Part shown: in pieces, positions 1 to 9,158 of the stretch
Numbering within the stretch: position 1 is the first letter of the stretch
Layout of the letters: each line of letters begins with the position of its first letter
DNA from: Lucinisca nassula
Lineage: Eukaryota > Mollusca > Bivalvia > Lucinida > Lucinidae
Reading direction: 5' to 3'
DNA: 64,000 bases
Assembly: GCA_963580285.1 (NCBI GenBank)
Contig: OY757013.1
Location: 132,615,027 to 132,679,026 of the forward strand
Made by a program: the position numbers and the translations under genes
Notes under the pieces: model-generated
What the model was told of the DNA's origin: nothing
The model's input: only the letters and a program-made list of their open reading frames with translations
Database searches by the model: none

Positions 1-14
1 CTCTGAGTTCCAGT

Positions 15-203
15 CTATACAGTCTGGTCTTTGAACTCCACTGCGGTCTTGGCATCTACCGCAGACAGGGGAAGACTATTCCACTGAGGAATAGTTCTGG
101 TGGAAAAATGCTTTAGGGCATCACTATAGGCCTGGTCATGAATGGTTTGAGCACTGTCAAGTTCAGGCATGACAAAATAAGTAAAATTCCTAAATAAGAC
201 CAC
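15..203 (-). pseudogene. C-terminal fragment of a LINE reverse transcriptase ORF
   Basis: The reading frame ends in a segment of the type RTIPQWNSLPLSAVDA, which is the usual C-terminal block after the RT domain in CR1/Jockey-like non-LTR retrotransposons. Only about 60 residues remain, and the more N-terminal sequence expected at higher coordinates is not in frame. It is a dead LINE tail, not a host gene. The clade cannot be fixed from so little sequence. Confidence 0.6.
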
Positions 204-399
204 CTGTGGAATTCTTCAAAAGTGGTCTTTCAGACCACATTTGAACAGTCCCAAAGGTGCTCTCTCACCAGACGACACCGTATGCAGAAACTACAAAGAA
301 AGAATAACTGTAGCTTTCTAAATAGGCTTTTTAAAGCAGAATAAGACTTAATTTTAGGCGGTCTTAATAGCTGAATTTTACTGTATAAACCACTTACAG

Positions 400-1170
400 T
401 GGATCCAGAGCTGCCTGACCAACAGGGGCTAACCAGACCTGGTCACAGGCCTGATTACTACGATTGCCCCAGCTGTATCCGCCTCCGGTGTCCCTAAAGG
501 TGCCATGCTCAGACCTCTGTTGTTCTGCCCATGCATGTATGATCTGCCACGGAAAGTTAGCCCTGGAGTTCACCCCTTTGCAAATGACAGCCTTTTATAT
601 CACGGGGTCTCAAGCATGATTGATACTGCAGACTTCAGAGGGATCTTGAAAGACTACAGCAATGCCTATAATGGAATACGGACTGGCAAAAGTCTTCTCA
701 ATCCAACCAAACGTGCGACAGTCAGGGTAACAAAATGGAGAATATAAGTGAAGGCAATGATCAGGAAACCTGGTCGAAGATTTGGAGCAACTTACATGTA
801 AAAGATACACAGCCATGAACTGTCAATCTTAAATACTTTAAAGTACCTGGGCATCATTTATTTATGTCATGGGAATCCATTTTGATGCAACTGTAAAAGG
901 GCGTTTCTTTGGAAATGAGATAACCAGCTGGTCTGAAGGTGTTGAAGCATGATGGTAGAGACCATGATTATACTTATCCTGAATTATGCCAATTAGCATG
1001 GGGCCCACGTATGGTATCCAGTAGCTCGAGACGGTGCAACGGCGAGCAGCTTGGTTTGTCGGAGACGACTACCATACAACCAACATTACCTCCCAAACTC
1101 ACCAGCATTTACATCAAGTTGCCAATGCTTGATATGATCTACATGTATCTCTGGGCTAAGTGGATATCCA
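400..1170 (+). pseudogene. Decayed LINE reverse transcriptase fragment
   Basis: Between about 485 and 620 the plus strand reads a degraded form of the RT palm motifs: a [14 protein letters not shown] block followed by FANDS where FADD is expected, so the catalytic aspartate pair is lost. The frame then continues with a lysine-rich KSLLNPTK segment, and frameshifted pieces resembling the RT thumb region (around 830-870 and 1020-1120) follow. Frameshifts and the missing aspartate show it is dead. It lies opposite in orientation to the fragment at 15-203, so the two are separate insertions or a rearranged copy. The 3' limit is uncertain. Confidence 0.55.
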
Positions 1171-1439
1171 TGCTTGCAGGTTCTCCGACCCAAAAGCGTC
1201 GACAACTAGAGGATACTCCTCGGCGTATATGGACCGACATCGGCACGGGCATCAGACTTAAGGGCCAACTTCCACAGAATATTGTCACTTCTGGGATCCT
1301 TGAGGGTTTCAAAAGGGATCTTCCCTGAACTACAGAAAAAACTGTTTTTGATATGACCTTTCTGTCTTTCTACTGATACTGTGACCATTACTTGCAGGTA
1401 TACATTACCTACACCCCAGGTTTTGCAGGCTGAAAGCAT

Positions 1440-1680
1440 AAACTTAATCATGTAATTACGGTAGGGTTCTTTAACCTGCACAGGGAATGGTTCTCCCTGC
1501 ACAGGGGGCCTCCAGTTAACGTCCCGATCCGAAGGACGGTGCATTTTATATCATACATCCCCGCAAATGATGTCAATTGAGTGTGTTCGGACACCGAAAT
1601 TTTATCGTCACTGCCGGGGATCGAACCCGGGACCTCTAGCATCAGAGGCAAGTGCACTAACCACTAAGCAATCACGCTCT
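1440..1680 (-). mobile_element. tRNA-derived SINE
   Basis: On the minus strand the head (about 1679-1607) has an A-box-like TTAGTGGTTAGTGC and a B box GGTTCGATCCCC, i.e. an internal RNA polymerase III promoter. The acceptor stem does not pair fully, so it is not a working tRNA. The body contains CCGTCCTTCGG and GACGTTAAC-like blocks seen in many invertebrate SINEs. The tail near 1440 is not sharply defined. Confidence 0.65.
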
Positions 1681-1689
1681 ACGTTCTGT

Positions 1690-2139
1690 TGTGAGGCGAA
1701 TGTGACGGAAGTCCAACTGATAATGACTTACGGTTGGGCAAGGTCTGCTGTCCTTGCAGCAGGAAGGGGAAGAGGGGGAGCGTTGTTACTTCTTCTGTTT
1801 GTACACTTTTATTCATTTTTTCCCTTTCTCCCTCGTCCCCCACCTCTCTTCTCCTCTACTATCTCTTTATCACTTTAGTTTCTTTCTCTGGGAGGCGACC
1901 CAAAAGGACCCACAAGGGCTGACGTGTCATTAAACCCAAAGCTATTGTTTGAGCTTCACCGCCGCTATGCACATGGCCTTAGAATGATGATGCTCAAGTG
2001 TTGGTCCTGTGTGCACTTAATGGGAAGAAAATTAGATAGGATGACTCAGAAGGTTTGCAGCATGGACACTAAAGTATCATGAAGCACTAGCGTTATGCTA
2101 TGGATTTGGGGCTCATCATCATTTTGTAAATCATGGGAA
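1690..2139. other. No gene; pyrimidine-rich intergenic DNA
   Basis: The stretch holds a C/T-rich run at about 1795-1880 and otherwise unrecognised sequence. The short open frames here follow from the skewed composition. Confidence 0.5.
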
Positions 2140-2697
2140 TGTAGAAATCCACAGATAGCCAGATAGCTCATTGGGTCGGGGCTTTATTCTACATCCCTGA
2201 GAGTTTGTGAAAAATTTTAATTACTTGGCCAGACGAGAAGCGCTTTTCTCCCAACCGAGAAGCTCCGGTAAATGCTACGGTAAATACTCCGGTAACTCGT
2301 GGGACCAATCGCGGTGCTGAATTTTACCGGCTAACTTTTTCGGCTCAGTGAGGTACGTGGTTTCGAAACTTTCCCGCGACCAAACTTCAGCGTTTGATGC
2401 AACGGTCTCTCGTAGGTAGAAATCCACAGGTAGCCAAATATTACTATTCCCTGGGCTTTATTTTATACCCGAGTAATAATTTGTGAAAAATTGTAATTGC
2501 TTAGCCAGACGAGAAGTGCTTTCCACCCTAACGAGAATCTCCGGTAAATGCTCCGGTAACTCGATGATCCAAGCGCGGTGCTTCGTTTTAACCCGCTAAC
2601 ATTCGGCTCAGTGCGGTACGTTTCAGTTCATTGAAACGCGCGACGTAGTTTCGAAACTTTCCCGCGATAAAACTTCAGCGTTTGATGCAATGGTCTT
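2140..2697. repeat. Two-unit tandem repeat, about 277 bp period
   Basis: Unit 1 begins near 2140 and unit 2 near 2417, each with TAGAAATCCACAG followed by a TAGCCA block. Both contain GCCAGACGAGAAG, the ACTCCGGTAA block and an end reading TCAGCGTTTGATGCAA. The units differ by substitutions and small indels, so the duplication is not recent. No coding potential is visible. Confidence 0.8.
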
Positions 2698-2711
2698 CGA
2701 AAAGAGCTTTT

Positions 2712-2975
2712 AAAAAAAATGAGAAATCAGAAATAAATTATAGGTTTAGACTCATATTCTAGACAGGTTTTTAATTATTTGGACCCCATTTTGATTTATA
2801 TCAGTCTTTCGAAATTCATAAAATTGCAGTATGTTTCTTCTGGCTTTCTTTGCCGGATCATTACAGGGTCACTGATGAGGCTTTATTAGCCGAAACTACG
2901 TAGTATGATTCATCTTCTTTCTTATGAATGTTTTCATTGCTCTTAAAGGAACTCATTTTTGATTTTTATTTTAAA
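2712..2975 (+). mobile_element. Solitary partial retrozyme/pLTR unit (family 1)
   Basis: This is a plus-strand partial copy of the 383-bp unit that is tandemly repeated on the minus strand at 19513-21035. It shares the AATCAGAAATAAATTAT block, the TGCCGGATCATTACAGG block, the ribozyme and the following AGGAACTCATTTTTGATTT. It lacks the CGGCCGTAAAACGTC segment, so it is about 260 bp of the unit. It shows that the repeat exists in dispersed as well as tandem form. Confidence 0.8.
2866..2911 (+). ncRNA. Type I hammerhead ribozyme
   Basis: All core elements are present in order: stem I 5' strand GGGTCA, core CTGATGA, stem II GGC/GCC with a 7-nt loop, core GAAA, palindromic stem III CTACGTAG, cleavage triplet GTA, and stem I 3' strand TGATTC, which pairs using two G-U wobbles. 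Stem III is very short, as in hammerheads of Penelope-like elements and metazoan retrozymes, where pairing between two molecules is thought to help activity. Cleavage would fall after A2905. Confidence 0.85.
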
Positions 2976-3218
2976 ATTATTTCGTCGCTTTATATGCTGC
3001 TTTTGTAATCGGACCTGACTCCTTTTGGTTTTGAGAAGCAATTTTTGGATGTGAATACAATTCTCATGAACTCTGTAAAGATGGCGGATTAACGCGAGAA
3101 ATTGAACGAGATTCCAGGCGAGATTTGGGTGCCTAAGTATGTTTTTCCAGCCTCTCTACAGTAAAGCAAACACTTCGTGTGTTTGCTATAAGATACGTAT
3201 ACGCCTTATATTCGAATA

Positions 3219-3325
3219 TGTTCTATAAAAGGGTTATCCTTTGGAAGCAAGGAATACACCACAGAACCAAAAATATGGAGTGTACATGTTTTCTGGGCCA
3301 GACTAGCTAGTTTCGGCCAATTAGG
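3219..3325 (-). mobile_element. Left part of a family-2 hammerhead unit split by the LTR element
   Basis: This stretch matches, in reverse, the unit at about 31800-31900: the AAGGGTTATCCTTTGGAAGC block, GTGTACATGTTTTCT and then GGGCCAGACTAGCTAGTTTCGG. Its other half resumes at 11766 after the LTR retrotransposon. Positions 3295-3325 hold stem I 3' strand, stem III, GAAA and one side of stem II of a minus-strand hammerhead. Confidence 0.8.
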
Positions 3326-3880
3326 TGTAACACAGTAGGGGTTCTTGTATGTATTGTTTTTCTTATATTAGAAATGACCTATATCATATAGGTAGGGTCA
3401 GGCGAGAAGACAATCCCAGTACATTTTTTTTTACAGTAGATGAAAACTGCGAAGTAATATCAGACCATAATTGTGACCAACACTCACATGACCGGTCAAA
3501 GTCAGGTTAATTCCGTTTAATGACGGATTGAGATGAAAACTGCGAAGTAATATCAGACCATAATTGTGACAAACACTCATATGACCGTTCAAAGTCAGGT
3601 TAATTCCGTTTAATGACGGATTGAGTGCTCATATGACTAGCCCCGAGCGATAGCTGTCATGTGAACCCGGTCAAAGTTAGTTTAAATACCGTTTAATGAC
3701 TGATTAAGTGCTGATGCATGGATGTGTCATGTTTTTATGGTCAGTTATGAAACCTAGGAGATGTATATAAACTGGGGTTGTTTTCTAGTCGGCAGTCAGT
3801 CTTTCACTCCGCTTGGTAAAGAGCTGAAATAAAGCAAGTTGAACATTTTCCGTGTGTTCTGTTTCCTTGACTGTGTGACA
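3326..3880 (+). repeat. 5' LTR
   Basis: It begins TGTAACACAG and ends GTGTGACA. U3 holds two copies of a 93-bp block (starting at 3439 and 3532) plus a more diverged third copy of its distal half. A TATA box (TATATAA, 3764-3770) and an AATAAA signal (3828-3833) give a plausible U3-R-U5 layout. The 3' LTR at 11213-11765 is its match. Confidence 0.97.
3764..3770 (+). promoter_or_regulatory. LTR TATA box
   Basis: TATATAA lies about 60 bp upstream of the AATAAA signal, as expected for a U3 promoter just ahead of R. The same motif is at 11649-11655 in the 3' LTR. Confidence 0.65.
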
Positions 3881-3891
3881 GATAAACGAAG

Positions 3892-3906
3892 TGGTGAACC
3901 GTGACC
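3892..3906 (+). promoter_or_regulatory. Candidate tRNA primer-binding site
   Basis: A TGGTGAACCGTGACC stretch starts 11 bp after the 5' LTR. TGG at the start fits complementarity to a tRNA CCA end, but the spacing is longer than usual and I cannot name the tRNA. Confidence 0.4.
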
Positions 3907-3953
3907 AGATCTGAAGAAAAAGAAGGAGAAGAGGAACTAAGGTAAGTGTCTTT

Positions 3954-5018
3954 TTGATTATTGCTTTTCTTGTAATGGCGGAAGGAAATCAGTTGCCAGA
4001 TGTTGATCAGAATGCTCAAAATGTTTTATTTCACAATGAAGTCACAAACGCTTTTCGGCAATTAACAGAACAACTTGGGGCATTATCAAATTCGGTTGGT
4101 AATGCTAGTATAGGGCAGTTTATTTCACCTTTTGATGGGAAAAACAGTAGAGAATTTCATCCTTGGGTAAAACAAGTAGAGAAATTTTGTAAATTGACAA
4201 ATGTACCAGCAAACGGCGTGAAATTTGTAGCGTACAATGCTAGCAGAGAGGCTGTTAATAATTTTCTTGCTAGATACTTGACTCAATTTCCCGCAGCAAC
4301 TTGGGACATGATAAAAATAGAACTTTCTCGCAGGTTTTCCACTATTATTGACCCCTCCCATGCGTCCTGTTTATTACGGCGCATTCATCAAAGGGACTCA
4401 GAATCGGTACAGTCTTATGCAGAAAGGCTGATTGAATTAGCGGAACAGGCTTCCACAGGTTTGGACAACGCTGCGCAGCAAGCTTTGGCTACGCAGTTGG
4501 TGGGGTATTTTATTGATGGGTTAACATCAGAAACTAAAATGAAACTTCTTAGGGTAAACCCACCCACTCTAGATGAGGCGGTAAATAGTGCGATATATGA
4601 GGTAAATTTGAGGAAACGGTTCAATCTCCGCGCGGGCAGAGATGTGCAGCCTGATCGGCCTGGTCATGAGCCTATGGATATTGGTCATATTAGACCAAGA
4701 CGATGGCAAAACCCAAGACGTGAAAGGGGAGGTAATTTTGACCAAAACACAAGGCGTTAAAGGGGAGGTAATTATGACCAAAGAAGGCAGGTCAACGCAG
4801 TAAGCAATCAAGAGAGTTATTATAGCCGAGGGCAAAATTCTCAATACAGACAGCAAGGTCATGAGCTAGGTCATAAGACCAGATTCAATATGAACGGAAG
4901 GCGCTGTTATCTTTGCAATTCGCCAAATCATTTACAAAGAGAGTGTCCTGAGAAAACTCGACCTAAAAGCGCAACCCAAGATGAAACCACTCAGGAACAG
5001 AAAAACCATTTAAACTAA
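3954..5018 (+). pseudogene. gag: gag with an in-frame stop
   Basis: The frame opens at 3954 (a second ATG at 3975 gives a more usual MAEG start) and runs 268 codons to TAA at 4758-4760. It continues in the same frame for another 85 codons to TAA at 5016-5018. Upstream of the first stop is a helical capsid-like region. Downstream is a CCHC zinc knuckle (CYLC, NSPNH, then LQREC, about 4913-4954), which binds genomic RNA in Gag. The premature TAA lies in a local duplication, and the sister copy has GAA at the matching position (CGTGAAAGGGG against CGTTAAAGGGG), so it looks like a single-base nonsense change. The true end at 5016 abuts the frameshift heptamer for pol. Confidence 0.85.
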
Positions 5019-5055
5019 AAACCTCTCTCTATCGTAAGGCGGCAGATAGAGGGAG
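5009..5055 (+). promoter_or_regulatory. gag-pol -1 programmed ribosomal frameshift signal
   Basis: Slippery heptamer TTTAAAC (5009-5015), read T TTA AAC in the gag frame, is followed at once by the gag stop TAA (5016-5018). A 7-nt spacer leads to an 11-bp stem (5023-5033 with 5045-5055, one G-U pair) around an 11-nt loop. The pol frame is -1 relative to gag and is open from 4985, so a single slip at the heptamer joins them without any other stop. UUUAAAC is among the strongest known -1 sites. A pseudoknot partner for the loop was not worked out. Confidence 0.85.
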
Positions 5056-8000
5056 AAATAGCACATCAACATTTAAAATTTCTTTGGCGGGAAATCCAAA
5101 TTCATGTTGTTTAACATTAGAGAAAAGAAAACTAAGAGCTTTGGTAGATTCAGGAGCTGAAGTAAGTCTAATAAATTTAAAAACTTACCAGTCCTTAAAA
5201 GTAAAATCCCCTTTAAGAAAAATAAAAGTAAATCTGCAGTCAGTAAATGGGGAACAACTAAAGGTGCATGGCATAATTAATTTAAACTTTTCGCTCAAGG
5301 GCACAAAATTGAACCATAATTTTTACGTAGTTTCTAACATGAATAGGAACATTATTTTAGGACAAGATTGGCTGATAAAAAATGGGGTCAGAATGTATTA
5401 CGACTTAGGCTGCCTGAGGGTAAATAACACTTATGTTCCTTTAGTTGAAGATATACATATAGCATCAATTGTACGGTTAAAGTCTACACTGGTGCTTAAA
5501 CCACACACTGCCTATGTTTGCAAGGGCAGGGTGAAAAACAACCCACAAATATCAAAACAATGCATTTATCAAGTGTCCGCAATTGAGCAGAGCTTCATTA
5601 GCAATGAACCAGGGATAGAATTGACAGATGCTGTCATAAAATTAGATGGCTCAGGGTCATGTCCAGTCCGCATAGCTAATAACACAGGTAAAACATACAA
5701 ATTAAAGAAAGGATGTGTCATAGGAAAAGTTAATCAGGTGAATGAGGAATGCATTCAGCAAATAAATTCAATAAGCAGTAATGTTAACGATCAGTACACC
5801 CATGAGGAGCTATTGACCGAACTCAATTGTCCTGAGCAACATAAGGATCTGATAACTAATCTTTTGCAGCAAAATAGGGATATATTGGCAAAGAAAGACA
5901 CTGATTTAACGCCAACAGACACGGTTACCCTAAAAATCGAAACCAACGACCATCCTCCCATAAAACTGAGGCCCTATCGCACACCCCTAAATACCCGAAA
6001 AATTATTGACAAGGCCGTAGATGAAATGCTAGAGGCAAATATCATTGAAAGATCGAGGTCAAGTTGGGCGTTTCCGGTTATCATAGTGGAAAAGAAAGAT
6101 GGTAGTAGTAGGTTTTGTATAGACTATAGAAAGCTGAATAAAATAACAAGGCCAATGGCTATAAACTTACCTCTCATTGACGATGTAATAAACCGACTAT
6201 CAGGGGCAAAATACTTCACCTCTATGGACCTTCAGGCGGGTTACTGGCAGGTTAAGTGCCATGAGGACTCCCAAGACCGTACTGCATTCACGTGTCACAG
6301 GGGCCTTTTCTCCTTTAAGGTCATGCCATTTGGCTTGTGCAATGCGCCGGCCATCTTCACTGAGCTCATGAGTGAGGTGTTAAGTGGCTTAGACGACTTT
6401 GCCGCAAGCTATTTAGATGATGTGTTAATTTGGTCAAATAGCTTGGAGGAACATTTGAATCATATCCAACAAGTATTTGATAGATTTAGACAGCACAAAC
6501 TAAAACTAAAGCTTAAAAAGTGTAGCTTTCTCCAAAAAGAAACTTCTCATTTAGGGTTTGTCATAAGCAAGCAAGGGGTAAAACCGGATGAAAATAAGGT
6601 ACAGGCAATACGGAGCATGCCTCCACCTAGTAGTGTCAGGGAAGTAAGGGGTTTTATTGGTGCTATGTCTTGGTATCGGAGGTACGTGCCAAACTTTTCA
6701 AAGATAGCTGAACCTTTAATTGCCTTGACAAGAAAACATGCTAGGTTTAAGTGGACACCTGAATGTCAGACTGCTTTCGAATTTCTTAAAGAAAGTTTGT
6801 CGGTCATTCCACTGCTTGCCTATCCGGACACCAATTTGCCATACAAACTATACACAGATGCAAGTGCAGACTGCATAGGGGCTGCCCTGTCCCAGGAACA
6901 GGAAGACATTGATGAAGACGGAAATGGAACGGGCAAGATGGTCGAAAAGCCCATTTATTTCCTGTCGCATAAACTCAGCCCTACGCAATGTAGGTATTCC
7001 ACTATTGAAAGGGAATGTTATGCCATTTATTATGCGCTGCAGAAGTTGCACACCTACTTGCACAATGCCCAGTTTGAAATCTTCTGTGATCATCAACCCC
7101 TGAAATACCTCCTTGGGAGCCCAATGATGAATAAAAGGGTACAGATGTGGGCCCTTACCATACAGGGGTACAATGCAGAAATAAAATATATAAAAGGAAG
7201 CTCGAATTGCTTGGCCGATATGCTTTCGCGACTTCCGGGAAACGAAGAGGATAAGGTGCCTCAAGGCCAGTCAGTTACTGAGGAAGAAATAGTCCCTGAC
7301 GTATCTGACCGGTCATATGAGATAGGGGTAATTAACTCCAACGAGGCTGACCTAAATAAATTTGCATCATGTAAATTTCAAGAAAATGACAAGTTAAATA
7401 AACCAGACACTTTGGGGTTAGACATGGTTGCTGAACAATTAAAAGATCCAGAAATATATACCATAAAAACTCAGCTAGAGGCGGATAGTCAGGCCCATAA
7501 GAAATACATAGTATTAGACAATGTACTATACTATATTTCCCATGTTGACGAAGACCCAGTAGTACGCCTATATGTCCCAACTCACCTCACTGAAAAGGTA
7601 ATAGCAAACATCCACAGTGTAGTACATTTGGGGTTCGATAAGACCTTTGACGCCATACGGTCAAAATATTTCTGGCCGAACCTATATAAACATGTATATG
7701 ACTATGTTTCCAAATGTGTAGATTGCCAGACCCGCAATATGCAGAAGGTTAAGTCCCCCTTAAAAGAGGTCGACACACCCCCTTTTCCATTTGCAAAAAT
7801 GGCCATAGATATGGTGGGACCCTTACCCAAAACCTTATCAGGGAATCAGTACATCTTTACGGCCATTGATTGGTACTCTGGTTACTTAGAGGCGTGGCCA
7901 CTACCTGATAAAAAGGCTGACGGCATCGCTCATCTCATACTAGATGAGTTATTTCCCCGATATGGGTGCCCATTAGAGGTGGTGTCGGATAATGGAAAAG

Positions 8001-8416
8001 AACTGTGCAATGCCACCCTGGAGAACCTCTTTAACAAGTTAAACGTCCGTCACAGGAAAACGAATGTTTACAGCCCAAATGAAAACAGGGTCGAGCGATC
8101 CCATAGAACGTTGTTAGACGTGTTGTCCAAAAAGGTAAAAGACAACCCGCAGGCATGGGATTTGTACTTAAATCAAGCCCTAGCAGCTATACGGTTCAGT
8201 GAAAATGTGTCAACCAAGCAATCCCCCTTCTTTTACTTGTTCCAGCGAGACCCCGTCTTACCCATTGATAACTTGCTCAAACCCCGACGAAAGTATTATG
8301 GGGATGACATCATAGAAAGGGGTTTAGAACAAACTCATCAAGCCTTCGTATTAATGCACCGTAGGCGTAAACAAGCTCATAGAAGACAGGCAAAATATGC
8401 AGACAAAACCCGTTAG
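5009..8416 (+). CDS. pol: pol polyprotein: protease, RT, RNase H, integrase
   Basis: The frame has no ATG near its start; entry is expected by -1 frameshifting at 5009-5015. Counting from the TTG at 5084, the aspartic protease motif DSGA is at residues 22-25. RT follows with YLDD at 443-446, and RNase H begins near LYTDAS at about 589-594. Integrase has an HHCC zinc finger (about 835-875) and a DDE core at D909, D969 and E1004, giving the usual spacing. The protein copies the RNA and inserts the cDNA. The frame meets TAG at 8414-8416 just after the integrase core, then stays open to 9121, so the last part of integrase lies beyond a stop. Confidence 0.93.
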   Translation, partial: FKLKTSLYRKAADRGRNSTSTFKISLAGNPNSCCLTLEKRKLRALVDSGAEVSLINLKTYQSLKVKSPLRKIKVNLQSVNGEQLKVHGIINLNFSLKGTKLNHNFYVVSNMNRNIILGQDWLIKNGVRMYYDLGCLRVNNTYVPLVEDIHIASIVRLKSTLVLKPHTAYVCKGRVKNNPQISKQCIYQVSAIEQSFISNEPGIELTDAVIKLDGSGSCPVRIANNTGKTYKLKKGCVIGKVNQVNEECIQQINSISSNVNDQYTHEELLTELNCPEQHKDLITNLLQQNRDILAKKDTDLTPTDTVTLKIETNDHPPIKLRPYRTPLNTRKIIDKAVDEMLEANIIERSRSSWAFPVIIVEKKDGSSRFCIDYRKLNKITRPMAINLPLIDDVINRLSGAKYFTSMDLQAGYWQVKCHEDSQDRTAFTCHRGLFSFKVMPFGLCNAPAIFTELMSEVLSGLDDFAASYLDDVLIWSNSLEEHLNHIQQVFDRFRQHKLKLKLKKCSFLQKETSHLGFVISKQGVKPDENKVQAIRSMPPPSSVREVRGFIGAMSWYRRYVPNFSKIAEPLIALTRKHARFKWTPECQTAFEFLKESLSVIPLLAYPDTNLPYKLYTDASADCIGAALSQEQEDIDEDGNGTGKMVEKPIYFLSHKLSPTQCRYSTIERECYAIYYALQKLHTYLHNAQFEIFCDHQPLKYLLGSPMMNKRVQMWALTIQGYNAEIKYIKGSSNCLADMLSRLPGNEEDKVPQGQSVTEEEIVPDVSDRSYEIGVINSNEADLNKFASCKFQENDKLNKPDTLGLDMVAEQLKDPEIYTIKTQLEADSQAHKKYIVLDNVLYYISHVDEDPVVRLYVPTHLTEKVIANIHSVVHLGFDKTFDAIRSKYFWPNLYKHVYDYVSKCVDCQTRNMQKVKSPLKEVDTPPFPFAKMAIDMVGPLPKTLSGNQYIFTAIDWYSGYLEAWPLPDKKADGIAHLILDELFPRYGCPLEVVSDNGKELCNATLENLFNKLNVRHRKTNVYSPNENRVERSHRTLLDVLSKKVKDNPQAWDLYLNQALAAIRFSENVSTKQSPFFYLFQRDPVLPIDNLLKPRRKYYGDDIIERGLEQTHQAFVLMHRRRKQAHRRQAKYADKTR

Positions 8417-9121
8417 ATAACAGACTTCAAAGTAGGGCAACCTGTGTATCTTAAGAAACATAAACGAAACAGCAAACTAGACAAAAAATGGAGCCCATAT
8501 TTTAGGATAATAAAGCAATTAGGGGACAAGACTTGGGAGTTAAGAGATCAATTAACAGGGGAGATCCTAAAAAGCAGTGCTGACAATATGAGGCTAGCTA
8601 ACATAGATGAGTGGGAGATACCAAAATCCCAGAGCCAGCGAAAGTTTCGCAGAGCCCACTATGTCATGACCCCTGAAGGTACAGAAAACGAGACCGCGAC
8701 ATCCGACACTGATTCAGAATCAGAAGGTCCGGACGTTCGCTTAGCTAAGAAGTACCGGAGGGTAAGGTCAGACTCCGAGGAGGAGGAACACATTCCTCTG
8801 GCCGAGCTTGCCCGCAGGCTTAAAGCTAGGAAAGCTAGGCTAAGACAAGAAAATGCAGACCTTAATTCAAGGGAAACAACCCAGAAAAGAAATATCATGA
8901 AAGATAAGGGTAGTTGGTCCGAAACAGCTTCTGAACATACCAGCTCTTCAGACAATGAAAACAGCGGCCTAAGTGGCCCTGAAAGAAGCTCTGACGAGGA
9001 CAGGGTCAGAAAAATGGAAGTAGATAATGTCATCAGATACAAACAAAAGAAATTCCGTAAGGTTAAAACGGAAAAGAGTAAAGTTAAAACTTTGCTCGAG
9101 AGCCTTGTTGATGTGCTATAA
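8417..9121 (+). CDS. pol: C-terminal part of pol beyond an in-frame TAG
   Basis: It is in the same frame as pol and is separated from it only by the TAG at 8414-8416. The first 60 residues (DFKVGQPVYLKKH, then KLDKKWSPYFRI) match the integrase C-terminal domain of Ty3/gypsy elements, which binds DNA. The remaining 150 residues are charged: acidic serine-rich blocks (SDTDSESEG, SEEEE) alternate with Arg/Lys clusters, with no recognised chromodomain. The stop may be a nonsense mutation or a leaky site; the surrounding codons do not match a strong known readthrough context. Confidence 0.8.
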   Translation: MTDFKVGQPVYLKKHKRNSKLDKKWSPYFRIIKQLGDKTWELRDQLTGEILKSSADNMRLANIDEWEIPKSQSQRKFRRAHYVMTPEGTENETATSDTDSESEGPDVRLAKKYRRVRSDSEEEEHIPLAELARRLKARKARLRQENADLNSRETTQKRNIMKDKGSWSETASEHTSSSDNENSGLSGPERSSDEDRVRKMEVDNVIRYKQKKFRKVKTEKSKVKTLLESLVDVL

Positions 9122-9158
9122 AGCTGCCTAAACCTTTTGTAAATAATAAAAATAAACA

